DNA from: Oxalobacteraceae bacterium
GTDB lineage: Bacteria > Pseudomonadota > Gammaproteobacteria > Burkholderiales > Burkholderiaceae_D
Length of the DNA stretch: 64,000 nucleotides
NCBI GenBank assembly: GCA_021298555.1
Contig: JAJTGE010000002.1
Location: forward strand, 1 to 64,000
Reading direction: 5' to 3'
A model generated the notes under the pieces. That model was not told where the DNA came from and did no database searches. It was given only the letters and a program-made list of their open reading frames with translations. Positions 8,991-20,238 of the stretch are shown here, piece after piece. The position numbers were made by a program, and so were the translations under genes. How positions within the stretch are numbered: the first letter of the stretch is position 1; the number at the start of each line of letters is the position of its first letter.

Positions 8991-10262
8991 ATGAATCTCC
9001 AGCCTTCCGTAGCACCGACAAGTAACGACAACCAAAAATCAGCAGCCGAGGTACCACCTTTATCAGAGGGAGTGCGCAATGCGCTGGACCTGATCAAGCG
9101 TGGTGTCGATGAATTACTGATTGAATCAGAGTTTGCGCAGAAATTGGCGGCCTCTGAAATAAGCGGCAAGCCATTGCGTATCAAGCTGGGCTTGGATCCC
9201 ACCGCGCCTGATTTGCATCTGGGTCATACCGTCGTTCTGAACAAGATGCGACAGTTGCAGGATTTAGGACACACCGTCATTTTTCTTATTGGCGACTTCA
9301 CGTCAATGATAGGTGATCCCTCCGGTCGCAACATCACACGTCCTCCACTGACGCGCGAACAAATCGCAGAAAACGCAAAAACTTATTTTGCTCAAGCCAG
9401 TTTGGTACTAGATCCTCAACGTACCGAAATCCGTTACAACTCAGAATGGTGCGATCAGCTAGGCGCACGCGGAATGATAGAGCTGTCAGCGCGTTACACC
9501 GTCGCGCGAATTTTAGAGCGTGAAGATTTTTCTAAACGTTTTAAAGCTGGCACACCCATTTCAGTGCACGAATTGTTGTATCCCTTAATGCAGGGATATG
9601 ACTCCGTCGCACTTAAATCAGACCTTGAAATTGGCGGAACAGATCAAAAATTTAATTTATTGGTTGGGCGCGAACTGCAAAAAGATTATGGTCAGTCGCA
9701 GCAGTGCATCTTGACCATGCCTTTACTCGAAGGTTTGGATGGCGTAGAAAAAATGTCCAAATCCAAAGGTAATTACATAGGTATTACCGAACCCGGTAAC
9801 ACCATGTTTGCTAAAGTGATGAGTATCTCCGACGTTATGATGTGGCGATACTACGAGCTGCTGTCATTTCGGCCCATGGCTGAGATTGAAAAACTTAAAC
9901 AAGAAATTGCTGGCGGTCGTAATCCGCGCGACATCAAAGTTATGCTGGCACAAGAAATTGTTGAGCGTTTCCATACACGTCAAGCAGCTGAAGATGCACT
10001 GGCAGATTTTGATCATCGTGCACGTGGCGGCATTCCAGATGAAATTCCTGAAGTGGCATTAAGTGGTGCACCTATCGGTATAGGCCAATTACTCAAGCAA
10101 GCTAATTTATGTGCTTCATCGTCTGAAGCTTTACGTATGGTCGAGCAAGGCGGTGTACGTATAGACGGAGTAACGATTAGCGACAAGGGCTTGAAAGTTG
10201 ATGCGGGTAGTTTTGTGCTGCAAGTAGGTAAGCGAAAATTTGCCCGCGTGACCTTGTCTTGA
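8991..10262 (+). CDS. tyrS: Tyrosyl-tRNA synthetase
   Basis: 423 residues. Class I synthetase with the HIGH motif as HLGHT (residues 76-80, in [13 protein letters not shown]), the KMSKS loop as KMSKSKGN (near residue 254), and a C-terminal S4 RNA-binding domain ([17 protein letters not shown]). The length and the [10 protein letters not shown] context fit the TyrZ-like branch common in betaproteobacteria. It overlaps dtd by 4 bases. On the other strand a TATAAT box at 8914-8919 points toward the M23 pseudogene; I see no strong matching -35. Confidence 0.96.
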   Translation: MNLQPSVAPTSNDNQKSAAEVPPLSEGVRNALDLIKRGVDELLIESEFAQKLAASEISGKPLRIKLGLDPTAPDLHLGHTVVLNKMRQLQDLGHTVIFLIGDFTSMIGDPSGRNITRPPLTREQIAENAKTYFAQASLVLDPQRTEIRYNSEWCDQLGARGMIELSARYTVARILEREDFSKRFKAGTPISVHELLYPLMQGYDSVALKSDLEIGGTDQKFNLLVGRELQKDYGQSQQCILTMPLLEGLDGVEKMSKSKGNYIGITEPGNTMFAKVMSISDVMMWRYYELLSFRPMAEIEKLKQEIAGGRNPRDIKVMLAQEIVERFHTRQAAEDALADFDHRARGGIPDEIPEVALSGAPIGIGQLLKQANLCASSSEALRMVEQGGVRIDGVTISDKGLKVDAGSFVLQVGKRKFARVTLS

Positions 10263-10717
10263 TTGCACTGCTACAAAGAGTGTCCGAAGCCTCGGTACGA
10301 GTCGACAGTGAAATCGTCGGTAGTATCGACCATGGCTTGCTCTTATTTTTATGCGCTGAGCGTAACGATACACAAAAAGAAGCCGATGCATTGTTATCTA
10401 AATTACTCGCCTATCGCGTGTTTTATGATGACAACGGCAAAATGAATTTAAATGTAGCTCAAGTGAATGGTGGTTTGTTATTGGTGCCGCAATTTACGCT
10501 AGCCGCCGATACACGTTCTGGTACACGACCCTCCTTCACACCCGCAGCGCCGCCAGCGTTAGCGCGTCAGTTGTTTGATCATGTTGTTGAGCGTGCTCGT
10601 GCTTTGCATCCTTCCGTCGCAACGGGGCAATTTGGTGCTGACATGAAGGTATCGCTGATTAATGATGGCCCGGTAACGTTTTGGTTACACGTACCACCCA
10701 CCCCTGAAAGTTGTTGA
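10259..10717 (+). CDS. dtd: D-aminoacyl-tRNA deacylase
   Basis: 152 residues, full length. Removes D-amino acids, notably D-Tyr, from mischarged tRNA, so its pairing with tyrS makes sense. Motifs: [13 protein letters not shown] at the N terminus, [12 protein letters not shown] (the SQFTL-type active-site loop, with Pro-Gln here), and NDGPVTFWL at the C terminus (the NxGP cis-Pro motif). The start is TTG at 10259, overlapping the tyrS stop by 4 bases. The phosphatase gene follows with a 1-base overlap, so tyrS-dtd-phosphatase form one operon. Confidence 0.95.
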   Translation: MIALLQRVSEASVRVDSEIVGSIDHGLLLFLCAERNDTQKEADALLSKLLAYRVFYDDNGKMNLNVAQVNGGLLLVPQFTLAADTRSGTRPSFTPAAPPALARQLFDHVVERARALHPSVATGQFGADMKVSLINDGPVTFWLHVPPTPESC

Positions 10718-11373
10718 TGGAAATACTGTTGGTACGTCACGGTGAAACTGATTGGAATCGCGCGCGCCGCATGCAGGGCCACATCGATATTCCTCTAAAT
10801 ACTGAAGGTCTGCGTCAGGCAAGGGCGCTAGGCGCAGCATTAGCCTCAGAAAAGCTTGACGCAATTTATTCCAGCGATTTGCAGCGCGCCAGAGTTACTG
10901 CGCAAGCGGTGGCTGATGTTCACCAGATGGCTGTAGTCATCGATGAACAACTACGTGAGCGTTGTTATGGTGTGTTTGAAGGATTGATGTACAAAGAAGT
11001 TGCGCAGCAATTTCCGCAAGAATTCGCGCTGTGGCAAGCCCGTGATTTGCATGCTCGATTTCCCTCGGGTGAGCGCGCAGCTGAGACCCTGCATGATTTT
11101 CATCAGCGTTCAGTGCATGCGGTGACTAACATCGTAAAAAATAATGCAGCACAACGCATGCTGATACTGACGCATGGCGGAGTACTTGATTGTCTCTATC
11201 GCGAGGCAATGGGTATGCCCGTCGATGCCAAGCGTGAATTTGGCATTATTAATGCTGCGATCAATCGCCTGCATTGGAATGGAGAAAAATTCACGCTTTT
11301 GCAATGGGCTGATGCTCAGCATCTTGAAAGAGATGGTTTGGATGAAATCGACCGTACTCATCCCGCAGCTTAA
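10717..11373 (+). CDS. Histidine phosphatase family protein (phosphoglycerate mutase-like)
   Basis: 218 residues from the ATG at 10717, whose A is the last base of the dtd stop. The catalytic loop is LLVRHGETDWNRARR at the N terminus. The second histidine is in ILTHGGVLDCLYREAMG, and SSDLQRARVTAQAV supplies the conserved Arg. These features define the cofactor-dependent mutase/phosphatase fold. Whether it is a glycolytic mutase or a broad phosphatase (GpmB- or CobC-like) cannot be settled from sequence; its small size favours a phosphatase. Confidence 0.88.
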   Translation: MEILLVRHGETDWNRARRMQGHIDIPLNTEGLRQARALGAALASEKLDAIYSSDLQRARVTAQAVADVHQMAVVIDEQLRERCYGVFEGLMYKEVAQQFPQEFALWQARDLHARFPSGERAAETLHDFHQRSVHAVTNIVKNNAAQRMLILTHGGVLDCLYREAMGMPVDAKREFGIINAAINRLHWNGEKFTLLQWADAQHLERDGLDEIDRTHPAA

Positions 11374-11430
11374 AAGTGCGTTTGTCATTACAGATAAAAT
11401 AACGACTTCACGATATATCTACCTTTATTG

Positions 11431-12453
11431 ATGTCTATGCATATCGGCCCCTATCAACTTCGCAACAATGTCTTTGTCGCTCCTATGGCAGGTGTGACTG
11501 ACAGGCCTTTTCGTCAGTTGTGCAAAGAACTGGGGGCGGGCTATGCCGTATCTGAAATGGCTGCTTCCGATCCGCGTGTTATGGCAAGCGTTAAGACGGC
11601 GCGTCGGATTAACCACGAAGGTGAAATGGAACCCAAAGCCGTACAGATTGCAGGCGCAGATCCTGTGATGCTGGCCGATGCAGCGCGCTTTAATGTAGAC
11701 CGTGGCGCACAGATTATTGATATCAATATGGGCTGCCCAGTCAAAAAGGTTTGTAATAATTGGTGCGGCTCAGCCTTGCTTCGAGATGAAGCTTTGGTAG
11801 CTCGTCTGTTAGAAGCGGTAGTGAATGCAGTGGACGTACCTGTAACGCTGAAATTTCGTACCGGCTGGGATAGGCAAAGTAAAAACGCATTAACGATTGC
11901 TCACATTGCGCAAGAAAGTGGTATCGCGATGCTGACACTGCATGGTCGTACACGTGCTGATGGCTATACTGGCGATGCGGAGTACGACACCATCGCCGCG
12001 GTCAAGGCCGCTAGTAAACTTCCGGTTGTTGCCAATGGCGATATCGACACTCCGTTTAAAGCAAAACGTGTTTTACAACTCACAGGCGCTGATGCGGTGA
12101 TGGTAGGTCGTGCAGCGCAGGGTCGTCCATGGATATTTCGTGAGATAGCGCATTATTTGACAACCTCAACTTTGTTACCAGCGCCGTATGTGGCAGAAGT
12201 CAGGCAATTAATGGCCACACATTTGCAGGCGCATTATGAATTTTATGGTGCATATCTGGGAGTGCGTACAGCACGTAAGCATATAGGTTGGTATGTACGC
12301 GATCTGCCAGGCGGTGAAATTTTTCGGCAGCGCATGAACTTAATTGAAGATTGTGACACTCAGCTGGCTGCGGTCGATAATTTTTTCGAATCGCAACTGG
12401 CCTTGGGTGAACGGTTACAATACATCCCCGCTGTTGAAAAGCTAGCCGCGTGA
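11431..12453 (+). CDS. dusB: tRNA-dihydrouridine synthase B
   Basis: FMN-dependent reduction of uridine to dihydrouridine in tRNA. About 340 residues. NVFVAPMAGVTDRPFRQL starts the TIM barrel, NMGCPVKKVCNNWCGSALLRD holds the active-site cysteine region, and LHGRTR and NGDI binding loops follow. It starts at ATG 11431 or ATG 11437 (MHIGPYQL), and neither has a clear Shine-Dalgarno sequence. It is followed 24 bases later by fis, the classical dusB-fis arrangement, and then purH. Confidence 0.94.
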   Translation: MSMHIGPYQLRNNVFVAPMAGVTDRPFRQLCKELGAGYAVSEMAASDPRVMASVKTARRINHEGEMEPKAVQIAGADPVMLADAARFNVDRGAQIIDINMGCPVKKVCNNWCGSALLRDEALVARLLEAVVNAVDVPVTLKFRTGWDRQSKNALTIAHIAQESGIAMLTLHGRTRADGYTGDAEYDTIAAVKAASKLPVVANGDIDTPFKAKRVLQLTGADAVMVGRAAQGRPWIFREIAHYLTTSTLLPAPYVAEVRQLMATHLQAHYEFYGAYLGVRTARKHIGWYVRDLPGGEIFRQRMNLIEDCDTQLAAVDNFFESQLALGERLQYIPAVEKLAA

Positions 12454-12477
12454 AACGATTACTCTTCCAGACAAAGC

Positions 12478-12711
12478 ATGAGCAAAGAGCATATTCAGGA
12501 TGTCGTCAAAAAAAGTCTCGAAAAATATTTTCGGGATTTGGGGGAACAAGAACCATCCAATATGTACGAGATGGTGATCTCCACAGTAGAAAAGCCTTTG
12601 CTTGAGGCGGTAATGAGTCGAGCTGAGGGTAACCAATCTCACGCAGCAGAAATGCTGGGAATAAACAGAAACACTTTGCGCAAAAAACTACAGCAACACG
12701 ACTTGCTCTGA
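12478..12711 (+). CDS. fis: DNA-binding protein Fis
   Basis: 77 residues. Nucleoid protein and regulator. The C-terminal helix-turn-helix [18 protein letters not shown] is characteristic, preceded by the dimerisation helices. It is slightly shorter than E. coli Fis (98 residues), as is usual in betaproteobacteria. It sits between dusB and purH with short gaps, probably one transcript. Confidence 0.95.
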   Translation: MSKEHIQDVVKKSLEKYFRDLGEQEPSNMYEMVISTVEKPLLEAVMSRAEGNQSHAAEMLGINRNTLRKKLQQHDLL

Positions 12712-12730
12712 ACTTGCCTGGAACTTCCCC

Positions 12731-14296
12731 ATGATCAAACAAGCATTGATTTCCGTGTCTGACAAGACCGGAGTACTTGAATTTGCACGCGCCTTAGCCG
12801 CTATGAATGTGAAGTTGCTCTCCACTGGCGGTACAGCGAAGTTATTAGCCGAACATGGTTTAACTGTCACCGAGGTAGCCGATTACACAGGCTTTCCGGA
12901 AATGCTGGACGGTCGAGTTAAAACGCTACATCCAAAAATACACGGTGGCATACTTGCACGACGTGATGTTCCTGCGCATATGCAGGCGCTTGATCAGCAT
13001 GCCATTCCTGTGATCGACATGGTGGTGGTCAACCTCTACCCATTTCAGCAAACCGTGGCTAAAGAACAGTGTTCTTTAGAAGATGCTATCGAGAATATCG
13101 ATATAGGTGGTCCAGCTATGCTGCGTTCATCGGCAAAAAATCATAAAGATGTCGTCGTTATTTGTGACCCTGTCGATTATGTATCCGTACTCGACGAGAT
13201 GCAAAAGCAGAATGGTGCAGTGAGTTATGAAACGCGCTTTGCATTAGCAAAAAAAGTGTTTGCACATACAGCCAGTTATGACGGTGCGATTACTAACTAC
13301 CTAAGTTCTTTGGGTGGTGACTTGTTACATACAACGCGTTCAGCCTATCCCGAAACACTAAATCTTCAATTCGCTAAAGTGCAGGACATGCGCTACGGTG
13401 AAAACCCTCATCAGACGGCAGCGTTTTATCGAGATATTGATGCAGTGGCAGGTTCTCTCGCTAACTACCGTCAGTTACAAGGTAAAGAACTCTCCTATAA
13501 CAACATTGCTGATGCGGATGCAGCATGGGAATGTGTAAAAACTTTTGACGATTACGCTTGCGTCATTATTAAGCACGCCAACCCCTGCGGTGTTGCTGAG
13601 GGTGGTGATGCGGCTTCTGCCTACGCGAAAGCATTTCAGACCGATCCAAGCTCAGCGTTTGGCGGAATCATTGCGTTTAATTGCGAGGTCGATATAACTG
13701 CTGCAGAAGCGGTATCTAAACAATTTGTTGAGGTATTGATTGCGCCATCGTTTACAGAGGATGCTCTAAAACTATTTGCATCAAAGCAGAATGTGCGCTT
13801 GTTGCAGATACCTTTGGCGCATGGTCAAAATACATGGGATATGAAGCGTGTCGGCGGTGGCTTGCTGCTGCAAGCGCCCGATGCAAAAAATGTTCTGGCA
13901 AGTGAATTTAAAATTGTCAGCAAACAGCAACCGACGTATGAGCAATTAAACGACATGATGTTTGCTTGGCGAGTTGCTAAATTTGTGAAATCCAATGCAA
14001 TTGTATTTTGTGGAAATGGTATGACTTTAGGTGTAGGCGCAGGCCAAATGAGTCGAATTGATTCTGCGCGTATCGCATCTATCAAAGCACAAAATGCGGG
14101 TCTCTCACTCGAAGGCTCAGCGGTGGCGTCCGATGCTTTCTTCCCATTTCGTGACGGCCTGGATGTCGTGGTGGCTGCTGGTGCAAGGGCTGTCGTGCAA
14201 CCCGGTGGCTCCATGCGAGATCAGGAAATTATCGATGCGGCCAATGAACACGGCATTGTGATGGCGCTAACAGGCACCCGCCATTTTCGACATTAA
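12731..14296 (+). CDS. purH: Bifunctional AICAR transformylase / IMP cyclohydrolase
   Basis: 521 residues. Catalyses the last two steps of purine synthesis. The N-terminal MGS-like cyclohydrolase domain begins [17 protein letters not shown] with [11 protein letters not shown]. The C-terminal transformylase domain carries the catalytic [13 protein letters not shown] motif and the FRDGLDV...AGA segment. Full length and intact. It follows fis by 19 bases. Confidence 0.97.
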   Translation: MIKQALISVSDKTGVLEFARALAAMNVKLLSTGGTAKLLAEHGLTVTEVADYTGFPEMLDGRVKTLHPKIHGGILARRDVPAHMQALDQHAIPVIDMVVVNLYPFQQTVAKEQCSLEDAIENIDIGGPAMLRSSAKNHKDVVVICDPVDYVSVLDEMQKQNGAVSYETRFALAKKVFAHTASYDGAITNYLSSLGGDLLHTTRSAYPETLNLQFAKVQDMRYGENPHQTAAFYRDIDAVAGSLANYRQLQGKELSYNNIADADAAWECVKTFDDYACVIIKHANPCGVAEGGDAASAYAKAFQTDPSSAFGGIIAFNCEVDITAAEAVSKQFVEVLIAPSFTEDALKLFASKQNVRLLQIPLAHGQNTWDMKRVGGGLLLQAPDAKNVLASEFKIVSKQQPTYEQLNDMMFAWRVAKFVKSNAIVFCGNGMTLGVGAGQMSRIDSARIASIKAQNAGLSLEGSAVASDAFFPFRDGLDVVVAAGARAVVQPGGSMRDQEIIDAANEHGIVMALTGTRHFRH

Positions 14297-14388
14297 ATAG
14301 TAGTACTCAGTAGCTGCACTGAGCGGCTGCAACTATCGTCTGCATTAATCCTCAGCCACCTCGGCTACCGCTGCTGTCATAATGGGCC

Positions 14389-14931
14389 ATGAAAATTCTT
14401 GGCATTGATCCTGGTTTGCGTGTTACCGGCTTTGGTGTTATTCACAAAGAGGGGCAACGACTGACGTATATCGCCTCGGGTACGATACAAGTTCCTGTTG
14501 GTGATTTACCCTCGCGACTGAAGGTTATTCTTGAGGGAGTCGGGCAGGTGGTTAGTAACTATCAACCCGATTGCGCTGCCATCGAAATCGTTTTTTCTAA
14601 TGTGAATCCTCAATCGACGCTGTTGCTAGGTCAGGCACGCGGTGCTGCGATCTGCGGCCTGGTCGGTGCTAATTTATCCGTTGCGGAGTACACCGCTTTG
14701 CAGGTAAAAAAGGCAGTCGTCGGGCAAGGCAAGGCACATAAATCGCAAGTACAAGCGATGGTGCAACGGCTGCTGAAATTAGAAGGTATGCCGGGCACCG
14801 ATGCCGCCGATGCTCTGGGAGTGGCAATTTGTCATGCGCATAGTGGACTCGGATTGGCTACTCTTGCAGGGCTGGCGCCCGAGTTAGCAAAAAAAGGTTT
14901 GCGTGTGCGCGGCGGTCGATTAATCGGATAA
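14389..14931 (+). CDS. ruvC: Holliday junction resolvase RuvC
   Basis: 180 residues. The RNase H-like fold carries the four acidic metal ligands: Asp in [10 protein letters not shown], Glu in AAIEIVF, and the two Asp residues of [11 protein letters not shown]. It cuts Holliday junctions delivered by RuvAB. First of ruvC-ruvA-ruvB, all co-directional with gaps of 88 and 28 bases. Confidence 0.97.
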   Translation: MKILGIDPGLRVTGFGVIHKEGQRLTYIASGTIQVPVGDLPSRLKVILEGVGQVVSNYQPDCAAIEIVFSNVNPQSTLLLGQARGAAICGLVGANLSVAEYTALQVKKAVVGQGKAHKSQVQAMVQRLLKLEGMPGTDAADALGVAICHAHSGLGLATLAGLAPELAKKGLRVRGGRLIG

Positions 14932-15019
14932 GCAACCAGACCATGACGTCCATGGCCACGACAGCAAACAGCCCGCATCGCGCTATGATGGTGTACTAAT
15001 TTTTTTCGCGAGATAGTTC

Positions 15020-15592
15020 ATGATTGGTCGCCTTTCTGGGATGTTGGTAGATAAAAATCCATTGCACTTAGTCGTCGATTGCAATGGAGTAGGTTATGAG
15101 GTCAGCGTACCTATGAGTACGTTTTACAATCTGCCATCCACAGGTGAAAAAATTACACTGCTCACTCACATGGTGGTCAGAGAGGATGCGCAGCTACTCT
15201 ATGGTTTTGGAACAGCACAAGAACGTGAACTGTTTCGCCAGCTAATCAAAATTACTGGCGTGGGCGCTCGTACAGCGTTATCTATTTTGTCTGGCATGTC
15301 GGTAGCTGATCTGGCGCAAGCGATCAGTTTGCAAGAAGTAGGACGCTTGACGCGCATACCTGGCATAGGAAAAAAAACAGCGGAACGTTTACTACTCGAA
15401 CTCAAAGGTAAATTAGGCGCTGATCTTGGCCAGGGCGCAGTAGCTCAGAACGACAATACCGACGTATTGAATGCGCTACTGGCTTTGGGCTACTCCGAAA
15501 AAGAAGGTCTGCTCGCGCTAAAGCAAGTGCCCGCCGGTAGTTCAGTGTCCGATGGTATACGCCATGCACTGAAAGCCTTGTCTAAGGGTTGA
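15020..15592 (+). CDS. ruvA: Holliday junction branch migration protein RuvA
   Basis: 190 residues. The N-terminal OB fold ([28 protein letters not shown]), two helix-hairpin-helix motifs ([19 protein letters not shown] and [20 protein letters not shown]) and a C-terminal domain that contacts RuvB are all visible. It forms the tetramer that holds the junction. Confidence 0.97.
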   Translation: MIGRLSGMLVDKNPLHLVVDCNGVGYEVSVPMSTFYNLPSTGEKITLLTHMVVREDAQLLYGFGTAQERELFRQLIKITGVGARTALSILSGMSVADLAQAISLQEVGRLTRIPGIGKKTAERLLLELKGKLGADLGQGAVAQNDNTDVLNALLALGYSEKEGLLALKQVPAGSSVSDGIRHALKALSKG

Positions 15593-15620
15593 GTCGCCAT
15601 CATCAGGCTACAATGCAGTT

Positions 15621-16679
15621 ATGAGTGTTCAGACCGACGATTTCAGCGAACAACGCATCATTGATGCCAAGCCTTCATCGCCTAACGAAGAAGCGATAGA
15701 GCGTGCGCTGCGACCGCACAAACTCGATGAATACGTAGGTCAGGAAAAAATCCGTAGTCAGCTTGAAATTTTCATTACCGCGGCCCGTCAGCGTGGCGAA
15801 GCCTTAGATCACACCTTACTGTTTGGCCCTCCCGGTTTAGGTAAAACAACCTTAGCGCACATCATCGCGCGTGAGATGGGAGTCAATTTACGTCAAACAT
15901 CAGGCCCTGTACTAGAACGTGCGGGCGACCTCGCTGCCTTACTGACCAACCTCGAAGCCAATGATGTGTTGTTCATCGATGAGATACATCGCTTGTCTCC
16001 GGTGGTGGAGGAAATTCTTTATCCAGCACTCGAGGATTACCAGATCGACATCATGATTGGTGAGGGGCCGGCTGCACGATCCGTACGTTTGGATCTGCAA
16101 CCTTTCACACTGGTGGGTGCGACTACGCGTGCCGGCATGTTGACCAATCCTTTGCGTGATCGCTTTGGTATCGTTGCGCGGCTAGAGTTTTATACGCCGG
16201 AACAGCTGGCGCGGATAGTCACGCGCAGCGCTGCTTTACTGCATACACCGATAGATGACGAGGGCTCGTTAGAAATAGCGCGTCGCAGTCGCGGTACACC
16301 GCGAATTGCCAATCGATTGCTGCGTCGAGTGCGTGATTATGCCGAAGTCAAAGGCAAGGGCGATGTCACCAAGGTCATGGCGGATGCCGCCTTACAAATG
16401 TTGGATGTCGATCCGGTAGGTTTTGATCTGATGGACCGTAAGTTATTAGAGGCAGTGCTATTCAAATTTAGCGGTGGCCCAGTAGGCTTGGATAATTTAG
16501 CCGCTGCCATAGGAGAAGAGCGCGACACCATAGAGGATGTGCTCGAACCTTATCTCATACAGCAGGGCTATTTACAGCGCACGCCGCGCGGTCGAATTGC
16601 CACACCGATTGCCTACAAACATTTTGGTGTGACAGCACCCAACACCAGTCCCAACGGTGACCTCTGGAATACAGATTAA
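15621..16679 (+). CDS. ruvB: Holliday junction branch migration ATPase RuvB
   Basis: 352 residues. AAA+ motor with Walker [10 protein letters not shown] (residues 69-77), Walker [11 protein letters not shown], the sensor-1 region GATTRAG and arginine-finger region NPLRDRFG, and the C-terminal winged helix ([12 protein letters not shown]). It completes the ruvCAB set and is convergent with the DUF2147 gene. Confidence 0.97.
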   Translation: MSVQTDDFSEQRIIDAKPSSPNEEAIERALRPHKLDEYVGQEKIRSQLEIFITAARQRGEALDHTLLFGPPGLGKTTLAHIIAREMGVNLRQTSGPVLERAGDLAALLTNLEANDVLFIDEIHRLSPVVEEILYPALEDYQIDIMIGEGPAARSVRLDLQPFTLVGATTRAGMLTNPLRDRFGIVARLEFYTPEQLARIVTRSAALLHTPIDDEGSLEIARRSRGTPRIANRLLRRVRDYAEVKGKGDVTKVMADAALQMLDVDPVGFDLMDRKLLEAVLFKFSGGPVGLDNLAAAIGEERDTIEDVLEPYLIQQGYLQRTPRGRIATPIAYKHFGVTAPNTSPNGDLWNTD

Positions 16680-16743
16680 TTTTAGTGATGCCGCAACACT
16701 GCTTGGTATTTTATTTGTGGTACTAACGATGCGGCGCAGTACT

Positions 16744-17196
16744 TTATTCTTCCCTTATCCACACTTGCGTCCTACCAAGTAATGCCATTCCTATAAAGCC
16801 GCGTACGTTGAGCTTTTTACCTTTGTCTTCCAGCCACACTTTGCACTTGTAGGTTTTGCCATTAGCCGGATCAAGAATTTCGCCACCGGTATACATCTCA
16901 CCATCGGTTTTTAAGCCAGTCATAATGATCATACCGAGTACAGGTTTATTTTTTTTATCACCGGTACATTTTTCGCAATTAGGTGTTTGATCTTCATTCG
17001 GCTCACGAAAAAGTTTTTCTATCGTACCGCGAAACTCTCCGTTAACTTCTGTAATACGCACCAGTGATTTTTCTTTGCCAGTTTTGTCATCGATGGTACG
17101 CCAGACACCAACAGGTGAGGCAGTATCAGCCGCATGGGCAACTATCGACAGACTGCAAAACAGTAAGGTCAGCAGCAAGCTACGAATTATCATCAA
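16744..17196 (-). CDS. DUF2147 family exported protein
   Basis: 150 residues with a signal peptide (MMIIRSLLLTLLFCSLSIVAHA). The mature part has the DUF2147 hallmarks: SPVGVWRTIDDKTGKEKSLVRI, CTGDKKNKPVLGMIIMTGL, GGEILDPANGKTYKCKVWL and a C-terminal RGFIGMALLGRTQVW. The family is periplasmic with unproven function. The two cysteines in NCEKC may form a disulfide. It starts 16 bases after the valS stop and is probably cotranscribed. Confidence 0.88.
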   Translation of the reverse strand: MMIIRSLLLTLLFCSLSIVAHAADTASPVGVWRTIDDKTGKEKSLVRITEVNGEFRGTIEKLFREPNEDQTPNCEKCTGDKKNKPVLGMIIMTGLKTDGEMYTGGEILDPANGKTYKCKVWLEDKGKKLNVRGFIGMALLGRTQVWIREE

Positions 17197-17212
17197 CGGT
17201 TCTCCTTGTAAG

Positions 17213-20038
17213 TTACGACAGTTTTGCTAATTGTTCGCGAAGTTTAAGTGCCGTTTCAGAAAACCCTGCTACCCGTTCTTTTTCTTGAGCAACCACTGCC
17301 GCAGGCGCGCGTGCAACAAAGCTTTCATTGCTCAGCTTGGCATTTGCTTTGGCAATCTCACCTTCGAGTCGCATTACTTCTTTGTTTACACGTTCGCGTT
17401 CAGCAGCGATATCGATTTCTACTTTCAGCATTAATCGGGTACTGCCAACAACGATGACAGGCGCGGGTGATTCTGGTAAGGCGGCCAATACTTGTACGTC
17501 TGAGAGTTTTGCCAGTGCCTGAAGATAAGGAGCAAAACTCTGCAAACGAACATGATCACTACCCTCAATAACCAACGGTACTTTTAGAGCAGGAGATAGT
17601 TGCATCTCCCCGCGCAAGTTACGGCATGCGTCTGTTAGCGATTTAAGTTCTGTCATCCAGCTTTCAGCCTGTTCATCAATTTTTTTCAAATTAGGCAGTG
17701 GGTAAGGCTGTACCATGATGGAATCACCCTCCGCTTTGAGGATACGTCCAGACAAAGGCGCGACCGTTTGCCACAACTCTTCCGTGATGAACGGAATAAT
17801 CGGGTGCGCTAGTCGCAATACAGTTTCAAGCACTCGCAGGAGTGTGCGTCGTGTTGCGCGTTGCTGGCCTTCAGTGCCTTGCTGTACCTGTACCTTCGCA
17901 ACTTCCAGATACCAATCACAGTATTCATCCCAAATAAATTTGTAGATGGCTGACGAAATATTGTCGAAGCGGTATTCTGCGTAGCCTTTTTCAACTTCGG
18001 CTTCTGTACGCTGAAGCAGTGAAACGATCCATCGATCTGCTTGCGAAAAATCTAAATAGCCACCCGGTGCGCAAGCCTCAGTGCCATGATCATCTAATCC
18101 ACAATCTTTGCCTTCGGTGTTCATCAGCACAAAGCGAGTGGCATTCCATAGTTTGTTACAAAAATTTCTGTAACCATCGCAGCGACCCAGATCAAAATTT
18201 ATATTGCGACCGAGTGATGCGTAACTAGCCATAGTAAAACGTAAGGCATCCGTGCCATAGGCAGGGATACCATTGGCGAATTCTTTACGTGTGGCTTTGG
18301 CGATGCTCTCAGCTTGTTTTGGGTTCATTAGCCCAGTGGTGCGCTTGGCGACTAATTCATCGACTGTAATGCCGTCGATAAGATCAATCGGGTCAAGTGT
18401 ATTGCCTTTGGATTTAGACATTTTCTGTCCTTGTGCATCACGCACCAGTCCATGCACATACACCGTATCAAACGGTACTTTGCCGGTGAAGTGCGTGGTC
18501 ATCATGACCATGCGTGCAACCCAGAAAAAAATAATGTCAAAGCCTGTCACTAAAACAGATGAAGGCAGGAAGAGTTTGTAATCGGTAGTTTCTTCTGGCC
18601 AGCCGAGTGAAGAGAAGGGTACTAAGGCAGAAGAAAACCACGTATCAAGTACATCTGCATCGCGGGTGAGTTTGCCGGTGTAACCGGCGGTAGTTGCGTT
18701 GGCTGTGGCTTCTGCTTCAGTCCGACCTACAAAAATTGATCCTGTGTCGGTATACCAGGCTGGGATTTGATGTCCCCACCACAGCTGGCGCGAGATGCAC
18801 CAATCTTGAATATTATTTAGCCATTGGTTGTAAGTCGTGCTCCAATTTTCCGGCACGAATTTGATATCGCCATGCGCGACTTTTTCAAGAGCGACTTCTG
18901 CGATTGATTTTCCCGGAAAATGGGTTCCTTCTGGGGCAGGCTTACTCATCGCTACAAACCATTGATCGGTCAGCATGGGTTCGATCACTACTCCGGTGCG
19001 ATCACCCCGTGGCACCATTAATTTATGTGGTTTGACTAATTCAAGCAAACCTAGCGCATCCAGATCAGCAACGATTTGTTTGCGGGCTGCAAACCTGTCC
19101 ATGCCTTGATACGCCGCCGGTGAATTTTCATTAATCTTCGCATCTAGCGTGAAAACCGTAATTTGCCCTAATCCGTGACGCTGACCAACGGCGTAGTCGT
19201 TAAAGTCATGCGCTGGCGTGATCTTTACACAGCCGGTACCAAATTCTTTATCAACATAGCTGTCAGCAATGACCGGAATAGTTCGACCCGTTAACGGCAG
19301 AGTAACTTGTTTGCCGACCCACTGGATATAGCGATCATCAGTGGGGTCAACTGCTACTGCAACGTCACCTAATAAAGTTTCAGGCCGCGTGGTGGCTACT
19401 GTTAAATGTCCGCTACCGTCTACAAATGGATAGCGTATATGCCACATGCTGCCGTCTTCTTCTTCCGATACCACTTCAAGATCAGACACCGCTGTACCCA
19501 ATACTGGATCCCAGTTGACTAAGCGTTTGCCGCGATAGATCAGGCCTTGCTCATACAGGCGCACAAATACTTCTGTAACCGCCTTGGACATTTTGTCGTC
19601 CATCGTGAAATATTCACGACTCCAATCGGTCGATGCGCCCATGCGACGCATTTGGCCAGTGATGGTTGATCCGGACAGTTCCTTCCATTCCCATACTTTT
19701 TCCAGAAATTTTTCACGACCCAGATCATGACGTGAGATTTTTTGTGCATCGAGCTGGCGCTCAACCACGATCTGCGTTGCAATGCCCGCATGATCGGTAC
19801 CCGGAATCCAGGCTGTGTTGTGTCCACGCATGCGGTAGTAGCGTGTCAGACCATCCATGATGGTCTGGTTGAAGGCATGACCCATGTGCAGCGTACCCGT
19901 CACATTGGGTGGCGGCAGCTGAATCGAAAAAGAAGGTTTGTCTTTATCCAGCGATGCGGTGAAGTAGTTGCGCTTCTCCCATTCTGTGCGCCAGTGTTGT
20001 TCGATCTCGGCTGGCTCAAAGGCCTTGGCTAATTCCAT
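17213..20038 (-). CDS. valS: Valyl-tRNA synthetase
   Basis: 941 residues. Class Ia synthetase with [13 protein letters not shown] (HIGH at 51-54), the [18 protein letters not shown] loop (near 540), the inserted CP1 editing domain between them ([27 protein letters not shown]), an anticodon-binding domain, and the C-terminal coiled-coil arm ([20 protein letters not shown]). All expected elements are present, no truncation. It leads a two-gene unit with the DUF2147 gene. Confidence 0.97.
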   Translation of the reverse strand: MELAKAFEPAEIEQHWRTEWEKRNYFTASLDKDKPSFSIQLPPPNVTGTLHMGHAFNQTIMDGLTRYYRMRGHNTAWIPGTDHAGIATQIVVERQLDAQKISRHDLGREKFLEKVWEWKELSGSTITGQMRRMGASTDWSREYFTMDDKMSKAVTEVFVRLYEQGLIYRGKRLVNWDPVLGTAVSDLEVVSEEEDGSMWHIRYPFVDGSGHLTVATTRPETLLGDVAVAVDPTDDRYIQWVGKQVTLPLTGRTIPVIADSYVDKEFGTGCVKITPAHDFNDYAVGQRHGLGQITVFTLDAKINENSPAAYQGMDRFAARKQIVADLDALGLLELVKPHKLMVPRGDRTGVVIEPMLTDQWFVAMSKPAPEGTHFPGKSIAEVALEKVAHGDIKFVPENWSTTYNQWLNNIQDWCISRQLWWGHQIPAWYTDTGSIFVGRTEAEATANATTAGYTGKLTRDADVLDTWFSSALVPFSSLGWPEETTDYKLFLPSSVLVTGFDIIFFWVARMVMMTTHFTGKVPFDTVYVHGLVRDAQGQKMSKSKGNTLDPIDLIDGITVDELVAKRTTGLMNPKQAESIAKATRKEFANGIPAYGTDALRFTMASYASLGRNINFDLGRCDGYRNFCNKLWNATRFVLMNTEGKDCGLDDHGTEACAPGGYLDFSQADRWIVSLLQRTEAEVEKGYAEYRFDNISSAIYKFIWDEYCDWYLEVAKVQVQQGTEGQQRATRRTLLRVLETVLRLAHPIIPFITEELWQTVAPLSGRILKAEGDSIMVQPYPLPNLKKIDEQAESWMTELKSLTDACRNLRGEMQLSPALKVPLVIEGSDHVRLQSFAPYLQALAKLSDVQVLAALPESPAPVIVVGSTRLMLKVEIDIAAERERVNKEVMRLEGEIAKANAKLSNESFVARAPAAVVAQEKERVAGFSETALKLREQLAKLS

Positions 20039-20238
20039 AATTTTTCAAAGAGTTGGTGATTTTTATAAACCACCCATTATAAGCGGGGAGAAGGGGACAT
20101 TAATTTAACGAGTTACCCGCAGAATCGTTACAACCAGCGCTCCGTCAGGCTACGGCTGCGTATTTATTTGCATTGAGGGCAGGTTAGGTCGCGTTGATAC
20201 CTGTATTTTTCAATTAACTATTTATAAAGAGGTCGATT

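Noticed and set aside
11745-11790. Unusual DusB active-site segment with three nearby cysteines (GCPVKKVCNNWCGSALL)
   Set aside because: The catalytic cysteine region and all other motifs are present; this looks like ordinary sequence variation, not damage.
14300-14340. Short CTCAGT...ACTGAG hairpin after purH
   Set aside because: Only a 6-bp stem and no T-run; too weak to call a terminator.
20039-20238. Search for a hrpII box (TTCG-N16-TTCG) or HrpL box before the LRR gene
   Set aside because: No such pair is present. The gaps before 27754 and 58551 were also read without a match.
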